Numbered from the stretch's first letter, positions 16,582-24,104 are shown. The stretch: 64,000 bases of DNA from Bacteroidales bacterium (GCA_017412645.1 JAFPWX010000022.1:152650-216649), one strand, 5' to 3'. Numbers and translations are program-made. Notes: a model not told the origin generated them from the letters alone.

Positions 16582-16589
16582 CAAATATA
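16582..16589 (-). promoter_or_regulatory. -7 box of the toxin-antitoxin promoter
   Basis: TATATTTG on the minus strand, 25 bases before the antitoxin start, in an AT-rich gap and directly after the terminator of the preceding gene. No good -33 TTTG at normal spacing is visible. Confidence 0.5.
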
Positions 16590-16603
16590 CAAATATTTCT
16601 TTC

Positions 16604-16629
16604 AAAAAAGCCCCGGACGAATCCGGGGC
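16604..16629 (-). terminator. strong intrinsic terminator
   Basis: On the minus strand GCCCCGGA-TTCG-TCCGGGGC forms a perfect 8-bp stem with a UUCG loop followed by six T. It ends the transcript of the lectin-like gene and insulates the toxin-antitoxin cassette. Confidence 0.88.
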
Positions 16630-16663
16630 CGAAAGACCTCCGCTTCCTGCCTTTCAAAAAGTA

Positions 16664-17320
16664 TTACAAATTTAAGTTTTGAAAAGCGGAGACAGCAAGA
16701 ACATAGTTAGTGGCGTTCTTACCGTTGTCGTTCACGTCTCCAGTGCTCATGTCCACGGACCATGCGTTGTAGAGAGAATAGGCGCAGGCGATGCTTGACC
16801 AATAGAAGCCCATAATCATTGCGGGAAATCCCATTGCCCTCCGGCAGCGATTGATTTCTTTGCGATAGCGACTTACGAACTTCAGTTGCGCCAAGGTAGG
16901 CAAATCCCACTTGCCCGAGCCTATTCCCGAAGTCTCATATCTCCGGCAAAACTCCGCAGCCGGTGAGCCAACGAAGTCGTATTCATCGTCTCCATCGTAA
17001 TCGTGCCAAATCTGTCCCCTGCTCGCATCGATTATTGCATCGGTAGCTGCCTTACTGTCAAGGCTGTTGACATCAGTGACGAATTTGCCGGATTCCGTCG
17101 GGACACCCCATTGGGCGACGATGGTGTTATGGAGACCGACGATGAACGAGGCTTCTTTCGTTACGACTGCTATGCATTCCGGATGAGAGTGCTCTGCCGG
17201 GTTCCAGCGGTCAAAGGAAATGAGTTCGTGCCTGTTGTCCGGGTCTTCTCCGGTCCTGTTGACACACCACACTCCGATTGGAGCGTCCTGAATCTTGTTT
17301 TCATTGTTTTTCTTTTTCAT
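16664..17320 (-). CDS. DUF1566/C-type-lectin-fold-like protein
   Basis: I choose the ATG at 17320 (MKKKNNENKIQDAPIGVWCV), 218 residues; an upstream extension would run into the methyltransferase gene. The C-terminal block (GKWDLPTLAQLKF...FYWSSIACAYSLYNAWSVDMSTGDV...YVLAVSAF) follows the DUF1566 pattern of WxLPT, YWSS and a final strand, a fold related to formylglycine-generating and C-type-lectin domains. Such domains often bind ligands or are diversity-generating targets, but no reverse transcriptase or template repeat is visible here. It sits away from the tail genes, after the methyltransferase. Confidence 0.6.
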   Translation of the reverse strand: MKKKNNENKIQDAPIGVWCVNRTGEDPDNRHELISFDRWNPAEHSHPECIAVVTKEASFIVGLHNTIVAQWGVPTESGKFVTDVNSLDSKAATDAIIDASRGQIWHDYDGDDEYDFVGSPAAEFCRRYETSGIGSGKWDLPTLAQLKFVSRYRKEINRCRRAMGFPAMIMGFYWSSIACAYSLYNAWSVDMSTGDVNDNGKNATNYVLAVSAFQNLNL

Positions 17321-17354
17321 ATCTATTTGATTTAGAGGTTGTTTTTTAACGTAT

Positions 17355-18293
17355 TCATCTCCTATTTTCGTTAAACAATCTTCTTGTAGCCATTGCCACA
17401 TACTCCGGATTGAGTTCAATGCCCACAAAGTTTCTCCCGAGAGACTTGGCCGCCACCCCAGTAGTGCCAGTTCCAAAGAATGGATCCAGAACGGTTCCTC
17501 CTTCTGGACATCCCGCAAGAATACACGGTTGTATTAACTTGACAGGAAAGGTAGCAAAATGGGCTTCTTTCGACCGAGAGGTAGCCACCTCCCAGACAGA
17601 ACGTTTGTTACGTAGCCCCCCCGCCTCAATTGAGAGTTTCCCTTCTCTCTCCCTTCTGCCGGAATTCGGTGTGAACGTCCCTTTGCTACCCATCGGCAAT
17701 CTTTTATTGCATCCCACGGCGGGTTCTTTAATCAGTTCTGCATTATAATAATAGTGCCTGCTCTTTGACAGGAGGAAAATATACTCATGGCTTTTCGTAC
17801 ACCTGTCGCGGACGGATTCCGGCATACAGTTCTTTTTCGACCAGATGATATCCTGCCTGAGATACCAACCACGTGAGCGAAGCGCAAAAGCAAGCATCCA
17901 GGGAATTCCAATTAGATCTTTCGGCTTATATCCCGGAAAATTTCCCCGCAGTACTTTCTTCCCGAGCATTCCCCGATTCGTCCCCTGCTTATAATTCATT
18001 GCATTGTCAGGCCATGTCGCAGCTCCTTTCCAGCTGCCCGAATAACTATCGCCAATGTTCACCCAGAGCGTCCCTTCTCTCTTGAGAACACGCCTTACTT
18101 CCTCGAAAATCACGACCAGACGTTCTATGTACTCTTCCGGAGAGTCCTCAAGGCCCAGTTGACCGATCATGCCATAATCACGCAGACCGTAATATGGCGG
18201 AGAGGTAACGCAGCAATCGATAGATTCGGGCTCCATTGCCTGCAGGCACTCCAACGCATCTCCTGTTATAACACTTGAGGTTTCCATTTCCAT
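17355..18293 (-). CDS. site-specific DNA methyltransferase (N4-C or N6-A)
   Basis: A 312-residue beta-class amino-methyltransferase: catalytic SPPY at 31-34 near the N-terminus and the AdoMet-binding DPFFGTGTTG at 270-279 near the C-terminus, with a target-recognition region between. The SPPY form is common in N4-cytosine enzymes but also occurs in N6-adenine ones. No restriction enzyme is adjacent, so it is an orphan phage methylase, probably protecting phage DNA or timing its replication. It lies in the early operon behind the primase. Confidence 0.93.
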   Translation of the reverse strand: MEMETSSVITGDALECLQAMEPESIDCCVTSPPYYGLRDYGMIGQLGLEDSPEEYIERLVVIFEEVRRVLKREGTLWVNIGDSYSGSWKGAATWPDNAMNYKQGTNRGMLGKKVLRGNFPGYKPKDLIGIPWMLAFALRSRGWYLRQDIIWSKKNCMPESVRDRCTKSHEYIFLLSKSRHYYYNAELIKEPAVGCNKRLPMGSKGTFTPNSGRREREGKLSIEAGGLRNKRSVWEVATSRSKEAHFATFPVKLIQPCILAGCPEGGTVLDPFFGTGTTGVAAKSLGRNFVGIELNPEYVAMATRRLFNENRR

Positions 18294-18326
18294 CGTTATC
18301 AGATTACAATTATATTGTGTGCCGTG

Positions 18327-18500
18327 CTATGATGCTATTCCGTTGATCTCTGCAGATAGCGAATAGCAGAGCGCACAGGCGACATGGGTTTCGACCGCAT
18401 TACCGATGTACTTCTTCTGTTCGGCCTGTGTTGCGGATTCAACACCGGTGGACGTGCCGCCAGCACCGCAGAAGAGATCAATATAGAGCAACTGTTTCAT
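18327..18500 (-). pseudogene. C5-cytosine methyltransferase remnant, internally deleted
   Basis: A 57-residue frame (ATG at 18500, overlapping the upstream stop as ATGA) joins the N-terminal motif I of a C5 methylase, YIDLFCGAGGTSTG, directly to motif X, KKYIGNAVETHVACALC, of the C-terminus. The catalytic PC motif, the ENV motif and the target-recognition domain are all missing. The reading frame is preserved across the join, which suggests a single clean in-frame deletion of several hundred bases. It cannot methylate; it is either decay or a retained small protein. Confidence 0.85.
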
Positions 18501-18799
18501 TTCGATTGTACCCATTTGTGGTATTCCTCAGGAGATAAGGCGCCCCGCTGCAGGAAGCGCATATCGCTGCTGAAGGTGAGATTGATCCGCCCGTCGATGT
18601 AAAGCAGACAAAGCAGGCCTGTAACGATTTCCTCCCGGCTGGGCTCAGGCCGAAACGGCACCCATTCAAAGAGAGGAAGTCTCTGGAACCACGCCTCCAT
18701 CGAGCGCATCGCCACGGCGAGAGCGTCCTCCCGGAAACGTCTGCGGAAAGCCGCGGCCTGCGCGTCGGTCCTGAGCAGATATCGGTCTGAGACGGCCAT
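18497..18799 (-). CDS. small early phage protein, unrecognised
   Basis: A 100-residue protein starting MAVSDRYLLRTDAQAAAFRRRF at 18799, one base after the primase stop. It is rich in Arg and aromatic residues and helical at the N-terminus, with IDGRINLTFSSDMRFL toward the end. Its place between the primase and methylase remnant suggests a replication-associated role, but nothing diagnostic is seen. Confidence 0.6.
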   Translation of the reverse strand: MAVSDRYLLRTDAQAAAFRRRFREDALAVAMRSMEAWFQRLPLFEWVPFRPEPSREEIVTGLLCLLYIDGRINLTFSSDMRFLQRGALSPEEYHKWVQSK

Positions 18800-18800
18800 A

Positions 18801-21800
18801 TCAGAGCAGAGGTATATCCTCCAGTTCCGTAGCAGGCGGAGCTGCAGGAGTGGTCGCCGGGGTATCGTCATCATCGGAGCCGGGAGCGCTGAGCACATCG
18901 AGGCTGATTCCGTAGCTGTCCATAAGCGCGTCATAATCGAACACCATCGCGGTAGTCACCTTCGTCTTGGGCGCGTTCGGATTTATGTAACCCGTCGCAT
19001 TCTCTATAATCTTGAACTTCACCTTTTCACAGGTGCCCACGAATTCCGGAGAGTGCTCCAGGTAATACTTGAGGGTGTCCGACGGTAGCGTCTTTCCTTG
19101 CGTATCCCGGCCTTCCTTCTGATACAGGCCGGACACTCTCTTGAAGTTGACGAACAGGTAACGCCTGTCGGGGTGCGGGGTGAAGACGCCTCCGTTCTTG
19201 GCGGCCTCCTTGGTCTTTATCGGACGGTCGCCGTCCTTGATGCGATAATCGACGTTCATCCATATCCTGGACGATGCGACCAGAGTCTCAAGCGTCTCCC
19301 AGAATCCGGACAGTTCGTTGTTCTGCTGGGTCTTGCTGTTCTGGTCGACGCACATCCTGGCACATAGGTCGAGCATCTCCTTGTAATCGAACGGGAAGTC
19401 AAGGGAACTCTCAAGAGTCTTATACGCAGCGAGCACCGTACACCAGTTCTGCAGAGTACGCGCTTCGATGCCGTATGTCCGGACTCGCTTCATCATATCC
19501 GCCTGCACATCCTCCCACGCAATCCGAAATCCTCCCTGGAAGCGGTTCCGGTTCTGCAGTATCTGGCCGGTAAGGTGTGAGAGGCCCCGGCGCTCGATAC
19601 GCTTGAGTTCATCGTAGGCCATCCGCTCGGCATCACTGAAGGCGGTCTTGCTGAACGGCAGGAAGACCACACGGTTGAAGAGGGCGATATCCGGGTGCGT
19701 GAGCATCTGCTGGCCGGAGATAATGACTCCGGAGTCCACAGCCGTGGTCACGCGCTTCTTGTTATTGTCCATATCCATCTTCGACCGGCCCTGGCCGTCC
19801 CAGATGGCCTTGAGGAACTCCCGCCGGTCGATGTCGATGTCCTGCCGGAACTCCTCCAGGTGCACAATAGCGTTCGAGACTTCCGCCACCGCTTCGGCAA
19901 GAGCAGCTTTTGTGGATCCAGAGATGTTCGGAGCCTCGAAGTTGCCGGTGACAAAGAATGCAGACAGTGAATGGCCAAGGGCGGACTTCCCCGTCCCCTT
20001 GGGGCCGAAGAGGTTCAGTATCGGGAACTGGATGGTGACACCGGTCACGATATCCTTGAAGAGAGTGGCCACCAGGAAGCAGAGCGCCACCTTGGCGTTG
20101 TCGCCGAATACGTTCACGAGTTTTTCCGCATAGGCCCTCAGTGTGATATCATTAGTAATCCCATACGTGAACCGCCGGTCGAGCATATACGCCTGGGTGT
20201 TCGTCTCAGTGTCGGCCGCCATTCCCGGCAGATAGAACCGGTGGTCCCCTACTTTCACGATTCCGTACTTATCGGCCGGTACAAAGTCGGCGCCGTCAAG
20301 GCAGCCGTTACCCCAGGCATAGATATTCCATCGTTTCTGCCATCCCAGCTGCTTCACTTCATCGGCGCTCGGAGTGTCGTCGTAGAGATACTTCTTCAGC
20401 TGGGTGAGCTCTGCTGCAGTAGCCTCCCAGACATAGTTGCCGGCCGTCTCCGTGCGGGTCTTGAAGTCGGCAAAGGAGACCAGCTCACTCTGGTTGAACT
20501 TGATGACCGATTCCTGCCGTTTCTGGTTCACGATGCGGTAGATGCGCTTCGCGTTGCGTTCATCCTTGATATGCAGCACCGGTTCAAGGATGAAGTTCGA
20601 CCAGCGACGGTCCGCTCCGCTTGCCGATGCTCCGTAATAGCAATTGTCCTTGATATAGAACCCGTATTCCTTCAGCATCTCACGGGACTTGTCGTCCACG
20701 CTCTCCGTCTGGCGCTGCCTGGCATTGCGGGCCTTGAAGTATTCGGCATTCCAAATCTTCTGGTACTTGTACTTCTTCACAAAGTCCGCAAGGTACATAT
20801 CCACCACCGACTGGTCCGAACACCAGGCCATAAGGCCGCATATTTCGGCGATGGCCATCGACACCTCCGCCTGGGAGGTCTTGCCTTTCATCGTACGCTC
20901 CGCCGTCCAGGGAATATAGTCCTGCGTGTCGCTGGTAAGCGTCTCCTCCCATCTTGCCGGATAAAGCTTGAAATATTCGTCCGGATCCTTGGGGCCTTCC
21001 TTCCGTTCCGCATCATAGCCCGTCCATTCCACCACCCGGACCTTGAATCCCGCCTTCAGAAGGTCTTCGCCCTGCCGGCTTGCCGCCTCGCGGCCGGGAC
21101 GGTCCATATCGCCTGCGATGATGACCGTGTCCACGTGCTTCTTCAGGTATTCCACGTTCGCCGGAGTGAGGGCCGTGCCCATGGGGGCGATGGCATTGCC
21201 GACTCCTATCTGATGCAGCCGTACCACGTCCGGATTCCCTTCGCAGAGCACCACCGTGCTGTTGGTCTTTGCTACCCGGCGGGCCTGGTACCAGCCGAAA
21301 AGCATCTCCCCTTTCTTGAAGAGGAGCGTTTCCTTGGTGTTCTTGTACTTCGCGATATCAGTCCTGTCACCGACGTACCGGCCGGTGAACCCTGCAATAT
21401 AACCTGTCTTCGAATATATGGGAAACATAATGCGGTCCCGGAAGGCATCGTAGTAGTTGCCGTCATCGGTCACCCCGGCAAGGCCGGCTTCCATTATGAG
21501 GTCCCGCTTCCAGCCAGCAGTCATCAAGTCCTGCAGAAGGCCGCCAGCCTTCGGAGCGAAGCCGATTCCGAACAGCTTCACCATATCCTCCTTCCAGCCG
21601 CGTTTCTTGATGTAATCCTGGGCTGCAGGAGCGGAGTTGAACCGGCCGATGAACCAGGCCTGAGCCGCCTGATTGAGTGCTATGAGCTGCTCCTTCTTGT
21701 GCGAGGCCTCGCGCTCCTCCGGAGTGGGTTCATGCTTCTCATACTGGATACCCAGTTTGCCGGCAAGGTATTCGAGCGCCTCCGGATAGGTCATCTGATA

Positions 21801-22022
21801 CTTATCACGCACAAAAGCGATGGCATCCCAGCTCTTGCCTTCCCCGAAGCAGGTGGCGATATTCCGCGTCGGTGATACCATGAAAGAGGGCGTCTTCTCG
21901 TTATGGAACGGGCAGCAGCACTTATAGTATGCTCCTTCGCGCTTGAGTTCAAGCCCTTCTTCTTTCAGGATGCTCACAAGGTCGGCATCCTTTATCTGCT
22001 CTTTTACATATTCAGGAATCAT
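18801..22022 (-). CDS. DnaG-type primase fused to a phage helicase
   Basis: A 1073-residue replication protein. Residues 35-70 form a CHC2 zinc-binding segment (CPFHNEKTPSF, then TCFGEG); ligands Cys37, His40 and Cys58 are present, but the fourth Cys is replaced by Glu61. A DnaG catalytic core follows, with a Toprim site at Glu261 and Asp305/Asp307 (AGDMDRPG). The C-terminal half carries an ATPase with Walker A GPKGTGKS at 673-680. Such fusions prime and unwind phage DNA. An acidic disordered tail (SDDDDTPATTPAAPPATE) closes the protein. Confidence 0.9.
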   Translation of the reverse strand: MIPEYVKEQIKDADLVSILKEEGLELKREGAYYKCCCPFHNEKTPSFMVSPTRNIATCFGEGKSWDAIAFVRDKYQMTYPEALEYLAGKLGIQYEKHEPTPEEREASHKKEQLIALNQAAQAWFIGRFNSAPAAQDYIKKRGWKEDMVKLFGIGFAPKAGGLLQDLMTAGWKRDLIMEAGLAGVTDDGNYYDAFRDRIMFPIYSKTGYIAGFTGRYVGDRTDIAKYKNTKETLLFKKGEMLFGWYQARRVAKTNSTVVLCEGNPDVVRLHQIGVGNAIAPMGTALTPANVEYLKKHVDTVIIAGDMDRPGREAASRQGEDLLKAGFKVRVVEWTGYDAERKEGPKDPDEYFKLYPARWEETLTSDTQDYIPWTAERTMKGKTSQAEVSMAIAEICGLMAWCSDQSVVDMYLADFVKKYKYQKIWNAEYFKARNARQRQTESVDDKSREMLKEYGFYIKDNCYYGASASGADRRWSNFILEPVLHIKDERNAKRIYRIVNQKRQESVIKFNQSELVSFADFKTRTETAGNYVWEATAAELTQLKKYLYDDTPSADEVKQLGWQKRWNIYAWGNGCLDGADFVPADKYGIVKVGDHRFYLPGMAADTETNTQAYMLDRRFTYGITNDITLRAYAEKLVNVFGDNAKVALCFLVATLFKDIVTGVTIQFPILNLFGPKGTGKSALGHSLSAFFVTGNFEAPNISGSTKAALAEAVAEVSNAIVHLEEFRQDIDIDRREFLKAIWDGQGRSKMDMDNNKKRVTTAVDSGVIISGQQMLTHPDIALFNRVVFLPFSKTAFSDAERMAYDELKRIERRGLSHLTGQILQNRNRFQGGFRIAWEDVQADMMKRVRTYGIEARTLQNWCTVLAAYKTLESSLDFPFDYKEMLDLCARMCVDQNSKTQQNNELSGFWETLETLVASSRIWMNVDYRIKDGDRPIKTKEAAKNGGVFTPHPDRRYLFVNFKRVSGLYQKEGRDTQGKTLPSDTLKYYLEHSPEFVGTCEKVKFKIIENATGYINPNAPKTKVTTAMVFDYDALMDSYGISLDVLSAPGSDDDDTPATTPAAPPATELEDIPLL

Positions 22023-22023
22023 C

Positions 22024-22161
22024 TTATACGCTCCTCGTTATCGGACACCAACCGAAATCTATAGGTTTGCCGCAGCCCCCCCCCCCGTGCAGGTACCAGC
22101 GGCACGAGAGACAAAGGTTCCGGCCCCTGACGGGACCGTTGCTCATTTTGAGTATATACAT
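22024..22161 (-). CDS. small zinc-finger protein with a G11 tract
   Basis: A 45-residue frame starting MYILKMSNGPVRGRNLCLSC and ending CGKPIDFGWCPITRSV, with four Cys (CxxC...C...C) that could bind one zinc ion. An uninterrupted run of eleven G in the coding strand encodes four Gly between the Cys pairs, so one-base slippage would remove the second half of the finger. It stops one base before the primase start. The Cys pattern and tight spacing support it being real; function unknown. Confidence 0.6.
   Translation of the reverse strand: MYILKMSNGPVRGRNLCLSCRWYLHGGGGCGKPIDFGWCPITRSV
22076..22086. repeat. homopolymeric C11/G11 tract
   Basis: Eleven consecutive C on the plus strand, within the small zinc-finger frame. 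With eleven bases the frame is intact. Together with the G10 tract at 9710 it gives two long G runs in the same prophage. Confidence 0.97.
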
Positions 22162-22162
22162 A

Positions 22163-22327
22163 TCAGTTGTTTTTTAGGATCTCGTCCTCTATCTTGCGCA
22201 AAAGAGTCTGGCATTTCAGGATGCGCAGGATATCATTCTCACTTTTGTTGATATATGAGTTCAGCAGGCGGAGCTGCGTCTCCACAGCCGTCTTGATCAA
22301 GTCCATATCTTGGGAAGTGAATTGCAT
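22163..22327 (-). CDS. small early phage protein
   Basis: A 54-residue frame, MQFTSQDMDLIKTAVETQLR..., predicted to be almost entirely helical and possibly dimerising, ending in DEILKNN. It fits exactly between its neighbours (3-base spacing upstream, 1-base downstream), as expected for a packed early operon. No family recognised. Confidence 0.6.
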   Translation of the reverse strand: MQFTSQDMDLIKTAVETQLRLLNSYINKSENDILRILKCQTLLRKIEDEILKNN

Positions 22328-22329
22328 AA

Positions 22330-22620
22330 TCACCATCCATATCCTTTCACTTCCTGCAGGGAAATATGCACGCGGCCCATCTGAATGTGAGGAACATAGC
22401 GCATTTCCTTCCGGATCTCCACGGGTTTGAGCCGCTTGCAGTCGGCGCAGAGTTTAGCCTGGTATTCTATCAGACCTTCTTTCACGAAGGCATTCAGGCT
22501 GTCTTCGTCGAGAACATAGCCGAGCACCTCCTTGGTAGCTTTGGCTTCGAGTTGTTTCTCAAGCGTGGTCATATTGGCGTATCCGTGTACGCCGGTCACG
22601 AAGTATTCTTTTTGTTCCAT
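22330..22620 (-). CDS. early phage protein, unrecognised
   Basis: A 96-residue protein (MEQKEYFVTGVHGYANMTTLEKQ) with a CADCKRLKP motif near residue 60 that offers a CxxC pair. Mixed charge, no membrane segment. It lies in the packed early operon between two small genes. No function assigned. Confidence 0.58.
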   Translation of the reverse strand: MEQKEYFVTGVHGYANMTTLEKQLEAKATKEVLGYVLDEDSLNAFVKEGLIEYQAKLCADCKRLKPVEIRKEMRYVPHIQMGRVHISLQEVKGYGW

Positions 22621-22629
22621 ATTGTTATG

Positions 22630-22905
22630 TTAGAACTCTATTATCCGGTCGGCAAGGCCGCTTACTACATATTCATCTACGAACCTGATAAGCAGTTCGA
22701 GGTTTTCGTTGTCAAGGGACAGAATTCTCGTGGTGATTGGCTCGGAAACGTTGATATATTCCCGCCACATATGCTCCCCGAACTCCCGTTCCTGCCAGCG
22801 TTCACTTCCGTTCGCTCTGCAGTACTCGTAGAGGTCAATTCTATATAGCTTCCATTCTGTAGAGAGGATTGCGATGCCGTATGCTATTCTTGCGTCGATG
22901 GTCAT
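22630..22905 (-). CDS. early phage protein, unrecognised
   Basis: A 91-residue acidic, aromatic-rich protein (YRIDLYEYCRANGSERWQEREFGEHMWREY) coupled by a 4-base overlap to the membrane protein upstream. Small acidic early proteins often inhibit host enzymes or defence; that is only a possibility here. Confidence 0.58.
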   Translation of the reverse strand: MTIDARIAYGIAILSTEWKLYRIDLYEYCRANGSERWQEREFGEHMWREYINVSEPITTRILSLDNENLELLIRFVDEYVVSGLADRIIEF

Positions 22906-23255
22906 GGCTCGGTCTGGATTTTGGGATTATCACGATTAAAAAGGGCGGACAGCGTGCGAACCGCCCGGTACGTGATCGAGAATGCCTGTCGAAAAAGACA
23001 TGCCGCTGTTTGTCGTATTGGCGTCCAAAGCCAGTTGGACAGGTTTTTGGCGAACCTGGATAGGATTTCTATCTGCCCTTTGGTAAGAGAGACCTTTGTA
23101 AGGTAGAAGAACACGGCCAGCCACGGATAATGCCACCAGGCAAGATTCGCAGTGCCGAGAAGGGCCATGACTGCGTTGACTGCCAACGCCACGGCCATTG
23201 CGCAAGTGAATCCTAACAGAATCCACCCGTGCAGGGTTTCGAAATTGTGTTGCAT
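22902..23255 (-). CDS. small membrane protein of the early operon
   Basis: A 117-residue protein with two predicted membrane helices (ILLGFTCAMAVALAVNAVMALLG and WWHYPWLAVFFYLTKVSL) and a basic, cytoplasmic-type C-terminus. Membrane proteins in early prophage operons can act in superinfection exclusion; no sequence evidence proves this. The following gene overlaps its stop by 4 bases. Confidence 0.6.
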   Translation of the reverse strand: MQHNFETLHGWILLGFTCAMAVALAVNAVMALLGTANLAWWHYPWLAVFFYLTKVSLTKGQIEILSRFAKNLSNWLWTPIRQTAACLFRQAFSITYRAVRTLSALFNRDNPKIQTEP

Positions 23256-23276
23256 TCTCGATCACGGTTTTATGAT

Positions 23277-23510
23277 TTAATTCATCGGGAATAGGGTTTC
23301 CGGAGTGTGCTGAGTCCCCAGAAGTTCATTTATTATCTGGGTCGCTGCCTTTCTGGTAAGGAAAAGGGTGGGATAATGGCCTTTCGTCCAACGCCAGAAG
23401 GTGGACTGGTTTATACGTAACTGATAAATCAGTTCCGCTTTAATACTCCCCTGCATTTCTACGGGGAGTCCCTGATAGATTTCTCTGAAATTCTTTGTGT
23501 TTGCTGCCAT
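23277..23510 (-). CDS. Cro-like early regulator, probable
   Basis: A 77-residue basic protein facing the repressor across a 120-base AT-rich gap. Residues 24-45 (IKAELIYQLRINQSTFWRWTKG) read as a helix-turn-helix with the recognition helix at NQSTFWRWT. First gene of the leftward early operon and divergent from the repressor, the classic position of a Cro or antirepressor-type regulator. Confidence 0.7.
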   Translation of the reverse strand: MAANTKNFREIYQGLPVEMQGSIKAELIYQLRINQSTFWRWTKGHYPTLFLTRKAATQIINELLGTQHTPETLFPMN

Positions 23511-23525
23511 TTTATTATATATTTG
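23494..23525 (+). promoter_or_regulatory. candidate rightward promoter of the repressor
   Basis: TTTG at 23494-23497, a 20-base spacer and TATATTTG at 23518-23525 match the Bacteroidetes -33/-7 consensus well. Transcription would start near 23532, giving the repressor a leader of about 100 bases that crosses the leftward promoter. Confidence 0.6.
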
Positions 23526-23572
23526 CTCTTTGCGTGTGCAACTCCGCTATAATTAACGGACATTTAACGATG

Positions 23573-23603
23573 CAAATATATGAATAATTTATGAAAATGC
23601 AAG
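23573..23603 (-). promoter_or_regulatory. candidate leftward early promoter
   Basis: On the minus strand CTTG (23600-23603), a 19-base spacer and TATATTTG (23573-23580) fit the Bacteroidetes consensus. It would drive the Cro-like gene and the early operon from about 23566, toward the rightward promoter, so the two start sites face each other. Confidence 0.62.
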
Positions 23604-23630
23604 AGTTTTCAAGAAAATTAAAGAAGAATT

Positions 23631-24104
23631 ATGTCTGATAATAGATTCGACACAATGGTTCGAGCCCTTGGATACAAGAGTGTTCGTTCCTTTGCTTCTC
23701 AGCTGGGAATCAATCCTCAGGTTTTTTACGATTTGGCAAGCGGAAAGGTTAAAAGGCTTAATCCTCAAATCAGCACCCGGATTAAAACAATGCATCCAGA
23801 AGTGTCGGTTGGTTGGTTAATTACAGGAGAGGGCTCTATGTTTGAAGGCAATTCTGCCCAGAATAATGGCTCAGGCCTTGTCATCAATGGGAATAATAAC
23901 ATTAACAGTCCTATAGATAACCGCCATTACTATTCGGATTCACCAGACGTGCTCCGGGCTCAAGTTGAACAAATGGACAATCTCCTGAAGGAAAAGGAAG
24001 AACGCATACGCGAGAAGGATGCTCAGATACGCGAGAAGGATGCTCAGATACGCGAGAAGGATGCTCAGATAGCAAAACTATTGAACATTTTAGCCAATAA
24101 ATGA
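23631..24104 (+). CDS. prophage repressor with HTH and repeat coiled coil
   Basis: A 157-residue regulator, the only plus-strand gene of the prophage. Residues 5-55 form a helix-turn-helix (SVRSFASQLGINPQVFYDLASGKVKRL). A polar Asn/Gly linker leads to a C-terminal coiled coil with three perfect copies of IREKDAQ encoded by 21-base tandem repeats. There is no S24 peptidase domain, so induction cannot work by LexA-type self-cleavage. The coiled coil probably sets oligomer state. It is divergent from the Cro-like gene, consistent with a lysogeny switch. Confidence 0.8.
   Translation: MSDNRFDTMVRALGYKSVRSFASQLGINPQVFYDLASGKVKRLNPQISTRIKTMHPEVSVGWLITGEGSMFEGNSAQNNGSGLVINGNNNINSPIDNRHYYSDSPDVLRAQVEQMDNLLKEKEERIREKDAQIREKDAQIREKDAQIAKLLNILANK
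24006..24068 (+). repeat. three perfect 21-bp tandem repeats
   Basis: Unit ATACGCGAGAAGGATGCTCA plus G, three identical copies head to tail, in frame within the repressor gene and encoding IREKDAQ. Copy-number change would alter the coiled-coil length by one heptad at a time. Confidence 0.97.

Noticed and set aside
16664-17320. Diversity-generating retroelement target
   Set aside because: No reverse transcriptase, accessory gene or template repeat is present in the window; kept only as a question.
17355-18500. Restriction-modification system
   Set aside because: Only an orphan methyltransferase and a dead methylase remnant are present; no endonuclease gene is adjacent.
19971-21875. 634-codon plus-strand open frame
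   Set aside because: Lies entirely antisense to the primase-helicase, has no recognisable domain and shows the amino-acid bias of a shadow frame.
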